Assembly: GCF_028823665.1 (NCBI RefSeq)
Contig: NZ_JAPEHV010000003.1
Span: forward strand, 1 to 64,000
From: Microbacterium sp. C7(2022)
Lineage (GTDB): Bacteria > Actinomycetota > Actinomycetes > Actinomycetales > Microbacteriaceae
Direction of reading: 5' to 3'
DNA: 64,000 nt
Numbering within the stretch: the first letter of the stretch is position 1; each line of letters starts with the position of its first letter. Below the pieces are notes generated by a model. The model searched no databases, had not been told where the DNA came from, and was given only the letters and a program-made list of their open reading frames with translations. A program made the translations under genes and the position numbers. This document shows, one piece after another, positions 1-12,521 of the stretch.

Positions 1-204
1 GAGTTTGAACTGACCAAAAAGATGTCATTGCTGACAATCCATAACGCCAACCCCCAAAGGAGTTGGACTTGATCCAAAGGAATTCTCAACCAACCCTAAA
101 AAAGGTTGGACGAGGATAATTTGGCATTTGACAAGTGCACGCTGTTGAGTTCTCAAGGATCGGACGCCCACCCGCTCAGCCTCACGACCTCGCCAGAAGG
201 GCAA
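1..204 (-). promoter_or_regulatory. 5' leader of an rRNA operon (16S gene lies just outside the window)
   Basis: Read on the minus strand, this is a non-coding leader running toward position 1. It contains the conserved actinobacterial rRNA leader block at 157-135 (CTTGAGAACTCAACAGCGTG and following bases), then two short hairpins built on CCAAC/GTTGG (about 109-89 and 65-49). The 16S gene is not present but should begin a few bases left of position 1. The block resembles the precursor segment that takes part in RNase III processing and antitermination in other actinobacteria; this is recognition by similarity, not a computed match. Confidence 0.75.
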
Positions 205-211
205 CTTCACT

Positions 212-239
212 ATCTTATCCCCCACGCTCCGTCTGTCAA
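212..239 (-). promoter_or_regulatory. Proximal rRNA promoter (P2)
   Basis: On the minus strand there is a perfect TTGACA -35 box (239-234), a 16-bp spacer and TAAGAT as -10 (217-212). Transcription would start near 205 and run through the rRNA leader. This is the strongest housekeeping-sigma promoter visible in the window. Confidence 0.75.
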
Positions 240-296
240 ACCAACACACCAGAACACCTGGCAGCCAGCAACCGCGGTCACGAAAGGGAACCCCTC

Positions 297-326
297 ATCC
301 TAGACACAAAAGTCCTACTCTCTCAA
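297..326 (-). promoter_or_regulatory. Distal rRNA promoter (P1 candidate)
   Basis: On the minus strand TTGAGA (326-321) and TAGGAT (302-297) are separated by 18 bp, about 85 bp upstream of the proximal promoter. Tandem promoters are usual for rRNA operons, which supports the call. The stretch from 327 to 513 holds no gene; it separates this promoter from the end of the DUF4184 gene. Confidence 0.5.
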
Positions 327-513
327 CCGAGAGATTTGGGAAAAAGGAGACGTTCAACCAACTTGAGGGGGGTAAGACCTTCCGGCCCTTCCGCTTCCCT
401 GTGGGGCGAACAAGTAATAACTTACGCGCAACCCCACCAACCCACAAATCCACCCCACACCCCGGGCGTGTCGCACCCCCGGGCCAGAGCCGTAAGCGGG
501 ATGTTTTCGCAGG

Positions 514-1329
514 TCACAGCGAGTAACGTGCGCGACGCGTCGCCTGCACGACGATGCAGAGCCCCAGAGTCGCCACTCCCCACACCGCGCACGCCGGCGG
601 CAGTACCCGGTACGCGAGGTGCGCAACGGTCCATGTCGCGTCGAGCGGACCGTAAGCGGCCAGTCCCCACATCCACGCCGTCACAAGAAACACCGGCAAC
701 GCGATGATCCAGGCAAGACGCACCCACGCGGGGAGAACACGGGCAGCGACCGGGGCTGCCTCACGCCGGACCACCCACACAAGCGCGTAGGCCGCGAGGA
801 TCCCCAAGCCGAGCAGGCTCGACCCGTGCTGAATCCACTTGAAGCCGACCAGCGGCCCCCACTGTTGCTCGAGCACCGGAAGCGCGACGACTCCCCAGCG
901 CCCCTCGTGCGTGAACAGATCCCACACGATGTGGCTGACGACACCGATCAGCAACGATACGAGCAGCAGAAGCCCACTCAGCCATGAGATGGCCCACCCC
1001 GTCGCGCCGCGCCGAACCCCAAAGGTCTCACGCAGCGCGGCCACGACCCCGCGATCCCATTCCGAAGGCAGCCGCTGCGCAAGGAGATTCGGCGCCAGCT
1101 CTCGCACCGCCGGACGCAACACACAGCGCCAGACCAGCAGGAGGACGAGCGCCAGTATCACCGTCGCCGGAAGCCATCCGAAGTCATGCGTGAACCCGTA
1201 GTGCAGCGGAAACGCCCGCACGAACAGCGGGAGGTCTGGAGTCATGGCTCCGACAGCGATGGCCGCGGGGACAAGGGGTGTCCTCACGAACGGCAACGCC
1301 ACAACGGCGTGGCTCGGCGTGAAGGGCAC
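514..1329 (-). CDS. DUF4184 family membrane protein
   Basis: The 271-residue protein begins MPFTPSHAVVALPF, the typical opening of DUF4184 proteins, with a conserved His at residue 7 and a TPDLP motif near residue 30. A second His/Asp-rich motif, SHIVWDLFTHEG, lies around residues 132-143 between predicted membrane segments. I count about six hydrophobic segments. The His and Asp residues resemble those of metal-dependent membrane hydrolases, but no activity is established for the family as far as I know. It follows tyrS by 8 bp on the same strand, so the two are probably cotranscribed, and it is the last gene before the rRNA promoters. Confidence 0.8.
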   Translation of the reverse strand: MPFTPSHAVVALPFVRTPLVPAAIAVGAMTPDLPLFVRAFPLHYGFTHDFGWLPATVILALVLLLVWRCVLRPAVRELAPNLLAQRLPSEWDRGVVAALRETFGVRRGATGWAISWLSGLLLLVSLLIGVVSHIVWDLFTHEGRWGVVALPVLEQQWGPLVGFKWIQHGSSLLGLGILAAYALVWVVRREAAPVAARVLPAWVRLAWIIALPVFLVTAWMWGLAAYGPLDATWTVAHLAYRVLPPACAVWGVATLGLCIVVQATRRARYSL

Positions 1330-1337
1330 CTGCTCGA

Positions 1338-2642
1338 TCAGCCCTCGATAAACACGCCCGCGAGCGTCTTCTTGCCGCGGCGGAGCACGGACACTCCACC
1401 GGGGAGCGTCCCGTTCACGACGGCAGTGTCGTCGGCGATCTTTTCACCGTCGAGGCTCACGCCGCCCTGAGCGATTGCGCGCCGACCCTCTGAGATGCTC
1501 GCAACCAGACCCGTGTCGACCAGTGCGGTCAGGATGCCGGTGCCCGGCGCCACGGTCGCATTCGGCAGTTCTTCCAGCGCCGCGCGCAACGCCCCCGCGT
1601 CGAGCGAAGTGAGATCGCCCTGCCCGAACAGTGCCTCGGACGCCGCGATCACGGCGGTGGTGGCATCCACCCCATGAACGAACGTCGTGACCTCGAGCGC
1701 CAGGCGCTTCTGGGCTGCCCGGCGGAACGGTTCATCGGCGACGAGCTGCTCGTACTCGGCGATCTGGTCGCGCGTGAGGAAGGTGAAGACCTTCAGGCGC
1801 GAGATCACATCGGCGTCATCGGTGTTCAGCCAGAACTGGTACATCCGGTACGGGCTGCACATTGCAGGGTCCAGCCACACGGCGTTGCCCTCACTCTTGC
1901 CAAACTTCGTGCCGTCGCTGTTGGTAATCAGGGGCGTGCCAATCGCGTGCACGGACGCACCCTCGACACGGTGAATGAGGTCGGTGCCGCTAGTGAGGTT
2001 GCCCCACTGATCGGATCCACCGGTCTGCAGCACGCAGTCGTATTGGCGGTACAGCTCGAGGTAGTCCATGCCCTGCAGGATCTGGTAGCTGAACTCGGTG
2101 TAGCTGATGCCGGCCTCGGAGTTCAATCGCGCGGCAACGGCATCTTTCTTGAGCATGGTTCCGACGCGGTAATGCTTGCCGATCTCGCGCAGGAAGTCGA
2201 TGGCGCTCATCGGCGCGGTCCAGTCGAGGTTGTTCACCATCCGCGCGGCGTTCTCCCCCTCGAAACTGAGGAAGCGCTCGACCTGGGAACGGAGGTAACC
2301 GACCCACTCGGCGACGGTCTCGCGCGTGTTGAGCGTGCGCTCGGCCGACGGGCGCGGATCGCCCACGAGACCCGTCGATCCCCCGACGAGTCCGAGGGGC
2401 TTGTGGCCGGCCAACTGCAGCCGGCGCATGGTGAGCAACTGCACGAGGTTACCCAGGTGCAAGCTCGGCGCGGTCGGATCGAAGCCGCAGTAATACGTGA
2501 TCGGGTCCCCGCTCAGCAGCGCGCGCAGCGCATCGGCGTCGGTGGACACGTGCACCAGGCCACGCCAGACGATCTCGTCCCAAACATTCTCGAAGGACGC
2601 GTCGTTGGCCGGTGCGAGGGCAGTCACGGAAGGCTCAGACAC
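1338..2642 (-). CDS. tyrS: Tyrosyl-tRNA synthetase
   Basis: Cytoplasmic class I aminoacyl-tRNA synthetase that charges tRNA-Tyr. The HIGH-type motif is HLGN near residue 62, the KMSKS-type motif is KFGKS in the middle of the chain, and the C-terminal part (about 360-430) is an S4 RNA-binding domain. The length of 434 residues is normal for bacterial TyrS. I chose the GTG at 2642 because GGAG sits just upstream; an in-frame GTG at 2669 would add nine residues and has a poorer ribosome site. The DUF4184 gene follows closely downstream. Confidence 0.95.
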   Translation of the reverse strand: MSEPSVTALAPANDASFENVWDEIVWRGLVHVSTDADALRALLSGDPITYYCGFDPTAPSLHLGNLVQLLTMRRLQLAGHKPLGLVGGSTGLVGDPRPSAERTLNTRETVAEWVGYLRSQVERFLSFEGENAARMVNNLDWTAPMSAIDFLREIGKHYRVGTMLKKDAVAARLNSEAGISYTEFSYQILQGMDYLELYRQYDCVLQTGGSDQWGNLTSGTDLIHRVEGASVHAIGTPLITNSDGTKFGKSEGNAVWLDPAMCSPYRMYQFWLNTDDADVISRLKVFTFLTRDQIAEYEQLVADEPFRRAAQKRLALEVTTFVHGVDATTAVIAASEALFGQGDLTSLDAGALRAALEELPNATVAPGTGILTALVDTGLVASISEGRRAIAQGGVSLDGEKIADDTAVVNGTLPGGVSVLRRGKKTLAGVFIEG

Positions 2643-2705
2643 GCGCTCCAGGCTATCAGCGACGACCACGCGTCCCGCGCCGAACCCACTGCGACAACTG
2701 CCCGA

Positions 2706-3500
2706 TCACAGCAACGTTGCGTGCACACCCCACCACACCAGCACCGCGCAGGCGAGGGCAACGACCCAGCTCACCAAGCTGCCGACCAGAAAGTACTCCG
2801 CGCGCGTACCCGTGCCACGATCGTTGTTGATCTCGGGAAACCGAACGATCCCCTTCGCCGCGAGGACTGCCGCGATCAGGGTGTAGGCGCTGGCCAGCGT
2901 GAGCGCGAAAACGAGCACGCGTTCGAGCGGACCGATGAGCCGCCCGCCACGCAGTACCGGCGCACTTGCGCGGGCGGCCATCGACTCTTCGGCGCGATCG
3001 GTATCGGCATCCTCTGTGTCGGCCAGTGCCGTGTCTGTTGCGGGGGTGTCGGATGCCGCGGCGGCGCCCTGCTCGCTTCGCAGAGCGGTCCGCACGATGA
3101 CGTTGCCGGATTCCAACAGGAAGACGATGGCTCCACATACCAGCACCGCTGCGTCGAAGGCAGCGTTGCCGAGTGCGGCATACTGCTGCCACGCGTCGCC
3201 GAGCGGCCCTGCTTCGCCGCGCCCACCGACGGTGGCGACCGCAATCGCGCACAGTGCCCCGAGCGCACCGATCGGCCAGAAGCCGCCGCGCCCGCGTCCG
3301 TCCGGTGGCACCGTCATCACCCAAAGCGCGGCGGCAGCGATCGCCGCGAAGCCCGCAGCTCCCGCGTCGGCACCCGAAGCCAGCACCAGGACGAAGAGTC
3401 CACCGGCCAGGTATCCGATCCATCGCCGACGCTCGGGGATGAATTGACGCATCAGGTCGGCCGTGCCGACGGCGAGCAAGAGGAGGCCAGCGAGGATCAT
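2706..3500 (-). CDS. DUF3307-like membrane protein paired with SatD
   Basis: A 264-residue membrane protein with about six hydrophobic segments. The central part (about 140-175) is an acidic, Ala-rich linker with no membrane segment. The C-terminal block has the pattern G-R-L-I-G-x-L-E-R ... A-A-K-G-I-V-R-F ... A-E-Y-F-L-V-G-S-L, which I recognise as the C-terminal signature of DUF3307 proteins, the usual partners of SatD. Its ATG overlaps the end of satD by 4 bp (ATGA), so translation is coupled. Function is unknown; the pairing suggests a membrane partner of the SatD regulator. Confidence 0.6.
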   Translation of the reverse strand: MILAGLLLLAVGTADLMRQFIPERRRWIGYLAGGLFVLVLASGADAGAAGFAAIAAAALWVMTVPPDGRGRGGFWPIGALGALCAIAVATVGGRGEAGPLGDAWQQYAALGNAAFDAAVLVCGAIVFLLESGNVIVRTALRSEQGAAAASDTPATDTALADTEDADTDRAEESMAARASAPVLRGGRLIGPLERVLVFALTLASAYTLIAAVLAAKGIVRFPEINNDRGTGTRAEYFLVGSLVSWVVALACAVLVWWGVHATLL

Positions 3501-4150
3501 TGGGGATCTCCGACAGAGGCGGTCAGCACGCGAAAGCCTTCGACGACCGCGCGAGCACCCGCGCTGCTCAACGCTTGCGACACTGCGGGCTGGCTGATGC
3601 CCTCGGCGCGCGCCAGGTCCGACTGCTTACTGCCTACGCACCGCCCGTACACCAGCCGGCGGGTCCGCTCGTTCATCTGCGCGACGAGATCGTCCTTCGC
3701 CAGCAGGTAGGCATTCGCCATGCTCGCCTGCGTCTTCATCTCGTCATGTTCCCCCTCGGCAACGACAATCCACGTTCTCGCCTGCGGCGCGGCGCGATGC
3801 TCGAGCGAACGCACATGTTCGATCGCGTCGCGCGCGGCCCACCACCCCGGCCCCTCGGGGATGTCACCGTTCGCGGCAGACACAGCGCGCACCTCTCCAA
3901 CGCCGATCCCGAACCGACACTGGATACCTTCCGGCAGGGCGAGCTGCAGCAGCAGCAGGGAGGCCAGTGCCCGCGAAAGATCCGGGTACAGCCCCTGTTG
4001 CTCGTCTCCTACGGTCGGGTGCAAAGGCTGCGTGGCGAAAGGGCGATCCGCGTGGACCCGCGAGATCGCGGCATCCAGCATCTTCTGTCCGGCCTGCCGG
4101 TCAGGCAGGGCACGAGAGCCCACAATGTCGGCGATCACGGCAATGCTCAT
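3497..4150 (-). CDS. SatD family protein with C-terminal helix-turn-helix
   Basis: The 217-residue protein starts MSIAVIADIVGSRALPDR and has VGDEQQGLYPD near residue 47, the hallmark of the SatD family. This N-terminal layout (an early Asp followed by GDE) recalls nucleotidyl-cyclase folds, but that is only a resemblance. The C-terminus carries a helix-turn-helix (KQSDLARAEGISQPAVSQAL, about residues 172-191). It overlaps the downstream DUF3307-like gene by 4 bp. Four GCTTAT/ATAAGC elements lie directly upstream and probably form its autoregulatory operator. The family name comes from the streptococcal sat locus; the molecular function is not settled. Confidence 0.8.
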   Translation of the reverse strand: MSIAVIADIVGSRALPDRQAGQKMLDAAISRVHADRPFATQPLHPTVGDEQQGLYPDLSRALASLLLLQLALPEGIQCRFGIGVGEVRAVSAANGDIPEGPGWWAARDAIEHVRSLEHRAAPQARTWIVVAEGEHDEMKTQASMANAYLLAKDDLVAQMNERTRRLVYGRCVGSKQSDLARAEGISQPAVSQALSSAGARAVVEGFRVLTASVGDPQ

Positions 4151-4164
4151 GCGCCGATGGTAGC

Positions 4165-4216
4165 GCTTATGAAATCTGAATATAAGTACTTTGCTTATTT
4201 TTTTCAGAACATAAGC
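4165..4216. promoter_or_regulatory. Repeated GCTTAT/ATAAGC operator and satD promoter
   Basis: Two inverted-repeat pairs lie in an A/T-rich island: GCTTAT 4165-4170 with ATAAGT 4182-4187, and GCTTAT 4193-4198 with ATAAGC 4211-4216. The pairs are spaced 28-29 bp apart. A -10-like TATATT (minus strand, 4184-4179) lies inside the repeats. The layout fits a dimeric helix-turn-helix regulator, most simply SatD itself, binding over its own promoter. Confidence 0.55.
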
Positions 4217-4237
4217 ACAGATGCCGCGGCAGCCGCC

Positions 4238-5671
<1,434 letters not shown>

Positions 5672-5677
5672 TCAAGC

Positions 5678-8941
<3,264 letters not shown>

Positions 8942-8945
<4 letters not shown>

Positions 8946-9841
8946 GAGAGCACCACCTCTGTTCCGATTCCCTTGCTGGTGAACATCTCCACCAGTACCG
9001 AGTGCGGCACGCGACCGTCGATGATCGCCGCCGTATCTACTCCCCCTTCGACCGCCTGCAGGCACGCGGTCATCTTGGGGATCATGCCCGATTCCAACTT
9101 CGGAAGCAGGGTGCGCAATTCGTCCGACTCCAGATGCGAGACGAGCGAGTCGCGGTTGGGCCAATCGGCATATAGCCCCGGCACGTCGGTCAGCACGACC
9201 AGTTTCACCGCGCCGAGGGCGACGGCCAGAGCGGATGCCGCGGCATCCGCATTCACATTGAGCGAGTGCCCGGGGTGATCCAGATCCGGTGCGATGCTCG
9301 AGACGACCGGGATTCGTCCTGCCTCAATGTGATCGAGAACCGGACGCGGGTCAACCTGCACGACATCTCCGACGCGCCCGAGGTCGTGCTCGATGCCGTC
9401 GATCGTTACGCCACGTCGACGGCCGCCAAACAGGCCCGCGTCTTCACCGCTCAGACCGGTCGCGACCGGTCCGTGCGCGTTGATCTTGGAGACAAGCTGC
9501 GGATTGATCTGCCCGGTGAGCACCATGCGCACGACCGAGATCGCTTCGGTCGAGGTGACGCGATAGCCGCCCTTGAACTCGCTCGGGATCGCCAGGCGGT
9601 CGAGCATCGACGAGATCTGCGGCCCGCCACCGTGCACGACGACCGGCTTCACGCCGACGTATCGCAAGTAGGCGATGTCGGCCGCGAAGGCATCTTGCAA
9701 CTCTTCGCTGACCATCGCATTGCCGCCGTACTTGATGACAACGATCTGGTCGCTGTACCGCTTGAGCCACGGAAGCGACTCGATGAGGATCGCCGCCTTG
9801 CCGCTGGCCTCGACGGGGTCGGTGTCTTGAATGTCAGTCAT
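8942..9841 (-). CDS. argB: Acetylglutamate kinase
   Basis: Phosphorylates N-acetylglutamate, usually the arginine-inhibited step. The 299-residue protein has the amino acid kinase fold, with [11 protein letters not shown] near residue 35, the [10 protein letters not shown] loop near 70, and the C-terminal [15 protein letters not shown] segment. The start at 9841 overlaps the argJ stop as ATGA. A perfect 20-bp palindrome (GCGGATGCCG and its complement) lies inside the coding sequence at 9231-9250. Confidence 0.95.
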
Positions 9842-10995
9842 GAAGAGTACGCGCTGTTCTCGTGGACGTAATCGTGCGTGAGGTCGTTGGTGAGGATCGT
9901 CGCCGATGCCTCGCCCACCTTGAGGTCGATGACCAGGTGCGTCGCGCGCGGAGTGAGATCCACATCCTCGCGGGGCGCGTCGGGGCCGCCGGCCGTACAC
10001 ACCCGCACACCGTTCATCCACACGTCGACGTCGTACGGATCGAAGGCGGCATCGGTGGTGCCGATCGCAGCGAGCACGCGACCCCAGTTCGGGTCGTTAC
10101 CGAAGATGGCGGCCTTGAACAGGTTGTTGCGCGCGACCGAACGGCCGACCACGACGGCATCGTCTTCACTCGCGGCATTGACGACCTCGATCGTGATGTC
10201 GTGGCTGGCACCTTCGGCATCCCCCTGCAACTGACGTGAGAGATCGGCACTGACTTCGGCGAGCGCCTCGGCGAACGCGGTCAGGTCGGGCGTGACGCCC
10301 GATGCCCCACTGACCATCAACGTCACCTGGTCGTTGGTCGACATGCAGCCGTCCGAATCCAGGCGGTCAAACGTCGTGCGCGTGGCACCGCGCAATACGG
10401 CGTCGGCCTGCTCAGCGGTGAGCACCGCATCCGTGGTGATCACGACGAGCATCGTCGCGAGGCCCGGTGCCAGCATCCCGGCCCCCTTGGCCATGCCGCC
10501 GATGGTCCACCCGTCGCGGCTGACAACCGAGCGCTTCGGCTTCGAGTCGGTGGTCATGATCGCGAGGGATGCCGCTTCGCCACCGTCTGCGGAGAGTTCG
10601 GCAATCGCCTTCTCGGTGCCATCGAGGACCTTCGCGCGGAAGACCTCATCACCGGTACCGATGAGTCCGGTCGAGCAGATCAGCACGTCACCGGCACTCA
10701 CGTCGAGCAACTCCGCAGCCTTCTCAGCGGTCTGATGCGTCGTCTGAAACCCGAACGAGCCCGTGAAGCAGTTCGCGCCACCCGAATTCAGCACGATCGC
10801 CTCGACCGTGCCGTCGGCGATGACCTGCTCTGACCACATGATCGGGTTGGCCTTGGCGCGGTTGCTGGTGAACACCGCCGCCCCCACCTTGAGCGGTCCG
10901 CGGTTCACCACGACGGCAACATCGGGCTTTCCGGTGGACTTGAGACCGACGGCCACGCCGGCCGCCTCGAATCCCTGGGCTGCGGTCACGCTCAC
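9838..10995 (-). CDS. argJ: Glutamate N-acetyltransferase / amino-acid acetyltransferase
   Basis: Transfers the acetyl group from acetylornithine to glutamate, so the pathway runs as a cycle. The autoprocessing site is seen as [11 protein letters not shown] followed by TMLVV; Thr181 would be the nucleophile and the first residue of the beta chain. The length is 385 residues. The start is GTG at 10995, overlapping the argC stop as GTGA. Whether this copy also uses acetyl-CoA (bifunctional type) cannot be told from the sequence. Confidence 0.95.
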   Translation of the reverse strand: MSVTAAQGFEAAGVAVGLKSTGKPDVAVVVNRGPLKVGAAVFTSNRAKANPIMWSEQVIADGTVEAIVLNSGGANCFTGSFGFQTTHQTAEKAAELLDVSAGDVLICSTGLIGTGDEVFRAKVLDGTEKAIAELSADGGEAASLAIMTTDSKPKRSVVSRDGWTIGGMAKGAGMLAPGLATMLVVITTDAVLTAEQADAVLRGATRTTFDRLDSDGCMSTNDQVTLMVSGASGVTPDLTAFAEALAEVSADLSRQLQGDAEGASHDITIEVVNAASEDDAVVVGRSVARNNLFKAAIFGNDPNWGRVLAAIGTTDAAFDPYDVDVWMNGVRVCTAGGPDAPREDVDLTPRATHLVIDLKVGEASATILTNDLTHDYVHENSAYSS

Positions 10996-12044
10996 GGGGC
11001 GACTCCGTTCACTGACAGGCCGGTGCTCTCGGTGAGGCCCAGCGCGATGTTCATCGATTGCACGGCCGCGCCGGCCGTGCCCTTGGTCAAGTTGTCGACC
11101 GCTGTGACGACAACGACACGGTTCGCCGCGCGGTCGACGGCGAGACCCATGAGTGCGGTGTTCGCGCCGATCACGTCGGCGGTGCGGGGGAACTCACCCT
11201 CGGGGAGCAACTGCACGAAAGTCTCATCGCCGTACGCCGACTGCCATGCGTCGCGGATCTCGGCGTCGGTCGCGTCCGCGGCGATCGGAGCCGTCGACGT
11301 CGCGAGGATTCCGCGCGCCATGGGGACCAGCACGGGAGTGAAGGACATACGGATGCCGTCGGCTGCCGCGCCCGCGGCGGCGAGCGCCTGCCGGATCTCA
11401 GGGATGTGCCGGTGCGTGCCGCCCACGGCATACGGGTTCGCCGTGCCGAGGATCTCGCTCGCAAGCAGGTTTGTCTTGAGGCTCTTGCCGGCACCAGACG
11501 GCCCGACTGCAAGGACCGTGACGATGTCGGTGGTGTCGATCACGCCGGCCGCGACGCCCGGGGCGAGGCTCAGCGAGACGGTGGACGCGTTGCATCCGGG
11601 TGCAGCGATTCGGGATGCCCCCACCAACCGGTCGCGCTGTTTGGCGTTACCGCCAATGAGTAGTTCGGGCACCCCGTACGCCCACGGCTCGTGGAAGGCA
11701 CCGCCGTAGAACGCGTCCCACGCGGTCTCGCTCTCGAGCCGGTGGTCAGCGCCCGCGTCGATCACGAGTGGTGTGTCACCGAGCGCGTCGGTGTACTGCC
11801 CCGACTGACCGTGCGGGAGCGCGAGGAAGACGATGTCGTGCCCGGCGAGCGTGTCGGGAGTGGTGTCTTGCAGCGTCAGATGCGCGAGCGATCGCAGGTG
11901 CGGTTGGTGCTGGATAAGGGTCTGACCGGCGTTCGAATGCGCGGTCACGGTGCGGATCTCGACATCGGGATGCGCGGCAAGGATCCGCAGGATCTCACCG
12001 CCGGCATAACCGGATGCGCCGGAGACGGCGACCGAATAAGTCAT
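10992..12044 (-). CDS. argC: N-acetyl-gamma-glutamyl-phosphate reductase
   Basis: NADPH-dependent reduction of acetylglutamyl phosphate. The Rossmann motif [14 protein letters not shown] is at residues 7-20 and the catalytic cysteine is Cys151 in APGCNAST. The 350-residue protein starts at ATG 12044, preceded by TAAGGTGGAAGCC, which could act as a ribosome site (GGAAG) or as a -10 box (TAAGGT) for a leaderless transcript. First gene of the operon argC-J-B-D-F-(membrane protein)-H. Confidence 0.95.
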   Translation of the reverse strand: MTYSVAVSGASGYAGGEILRILAAHPDVEIRTVTAHSNAGQTLIQHQPHLRSLAHLTLQDTTPDTLAGHDIVFLALPHGQSGQYTDALGDTPLVIDAGADHRLESETAWDAFYGGAFHEPWAYGVPELLIGGNAKQRDRLVGASRIAAPGCNASTVSLSLAPGVAAGVIDTTDIVTVLAVGPSGAGKSLKTNLLASEILGTANPYAVGGTHRHIPEIRQALAAAGAAADGIRMSFTPVLVPMARGILATSTAPIAADATDAEIRDAWQSAYGDETFVQLLPEGEFPRTADVIGANTALMGLAVDRAANRVVVVTAVDNLTKGTAGAAVQSMNIALGLTESTGLSVNGVAP

Positions 12045-12358
12045 GGCTTCCACCTTAGAGTCTGGGACGACGGACCGAAGACGGCGACGCCCACACACGG
12101 CGGTCCGCGCAGGACCTCGCGGCAGGGTCGCCTAGAGTCGGCGGCCGTCCAGCCCGAGGCGGCGTCGGCGCGCGGGAGCGATGCTCGAAGCGAGCATCGC
12201 GAGTCCCGAGGTGGCCGAAGGCATGCGCCGACAGTAGCGGGGCGGGCGCAGCATCCGCAAATCGCGCTCGTTACCCCTCACGCACCCGCGCCCCGTACCT
12301 CCCGCACCTCCCGCGCCCCGCGCGCCGCACCTCCCGGCACCCCGCGCCCCATCCCTAG

Positions 12359-12437
12359 CGAGTACACGTGTTGTCGCCGACTGCACGGGAAAACATACGC
12401 AGTTAGCGTGTGCTCTCGGCGATTACACGTGTACTCG
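12359..12437. repeat. 22-bp inverted repeat with ACACGTGT cores
   Basis: Left arm 12359-12380 and right arm 12416-12437 are reverse complements at 20 of 22 positions, with a 35-nt spacer. Each arm contains a palindromic core, ACACGTGT (12364-12371) on the left and TACACGTGTA (12424-12433) on the right. A degenerate third unit, GTGTGCTCTCGGCGA, abuts the right arm. It could be a bidirectional terminator, a protein-binding site or a dispersed intergenic repeat. Confidence 0.75.
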
Positions 12438-12461
12438 GCGAAAAAGTGGGGTGTGAGGGCG

Positions 12462-12491
12462 GGGGCGCCAGGGCGTGGGGCGCCAGGGCGT
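12462..12491. repeat. Two tandem 15-bp units
   Basis: GGGGCGCCAGGGCGT occurs twice in direct succession (12462-12476 and 12477-12491) without mismatch, just after the pheT stop codon on the minus strand. Each unit contains GGCGCC. Confidence 0.8.
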
Positions 12492-12521
12492 GGAGGGCGG
12501 TGCCGGGGTGCGGGAGAAAAC

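Larger units (their letters stand above)
12045..12521. other. Repeat-rich intergenic region between argC and pheT
   Basis: The 477 bp hold no convincing gene. The part next to argC should contain its promoter. The rest is unusual: a C-rich strand block (about 12281-12350), a long inverted repeat with ACACGTGT cores (12359-12437) and a G-rich block with a 15-bp tandem repeat (12462-12491). The C-rich and G-rich blocks are roughly complementary in composition, so the whole stretch is symmetrical about the inverted repeat. It also lies just downstream of pheT, where a terminator is expected. Confidence 0.6.

Noticed and set aside
1674..3710. Long plus-strand open frame of 678 codons
   Set aside because: It is the antisense shadow of tyrS and the DUF3307-like gene; it has no protein-like composition and GC-rich genomes produce such frames.
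12132..12386. Minus-strand small frame of 84 codons in the argC-pheT gap
   Set aside because: It is made of Gly/Ala/Arg from the C-rich block and overlaps the inverted repeat; no support as a gene.
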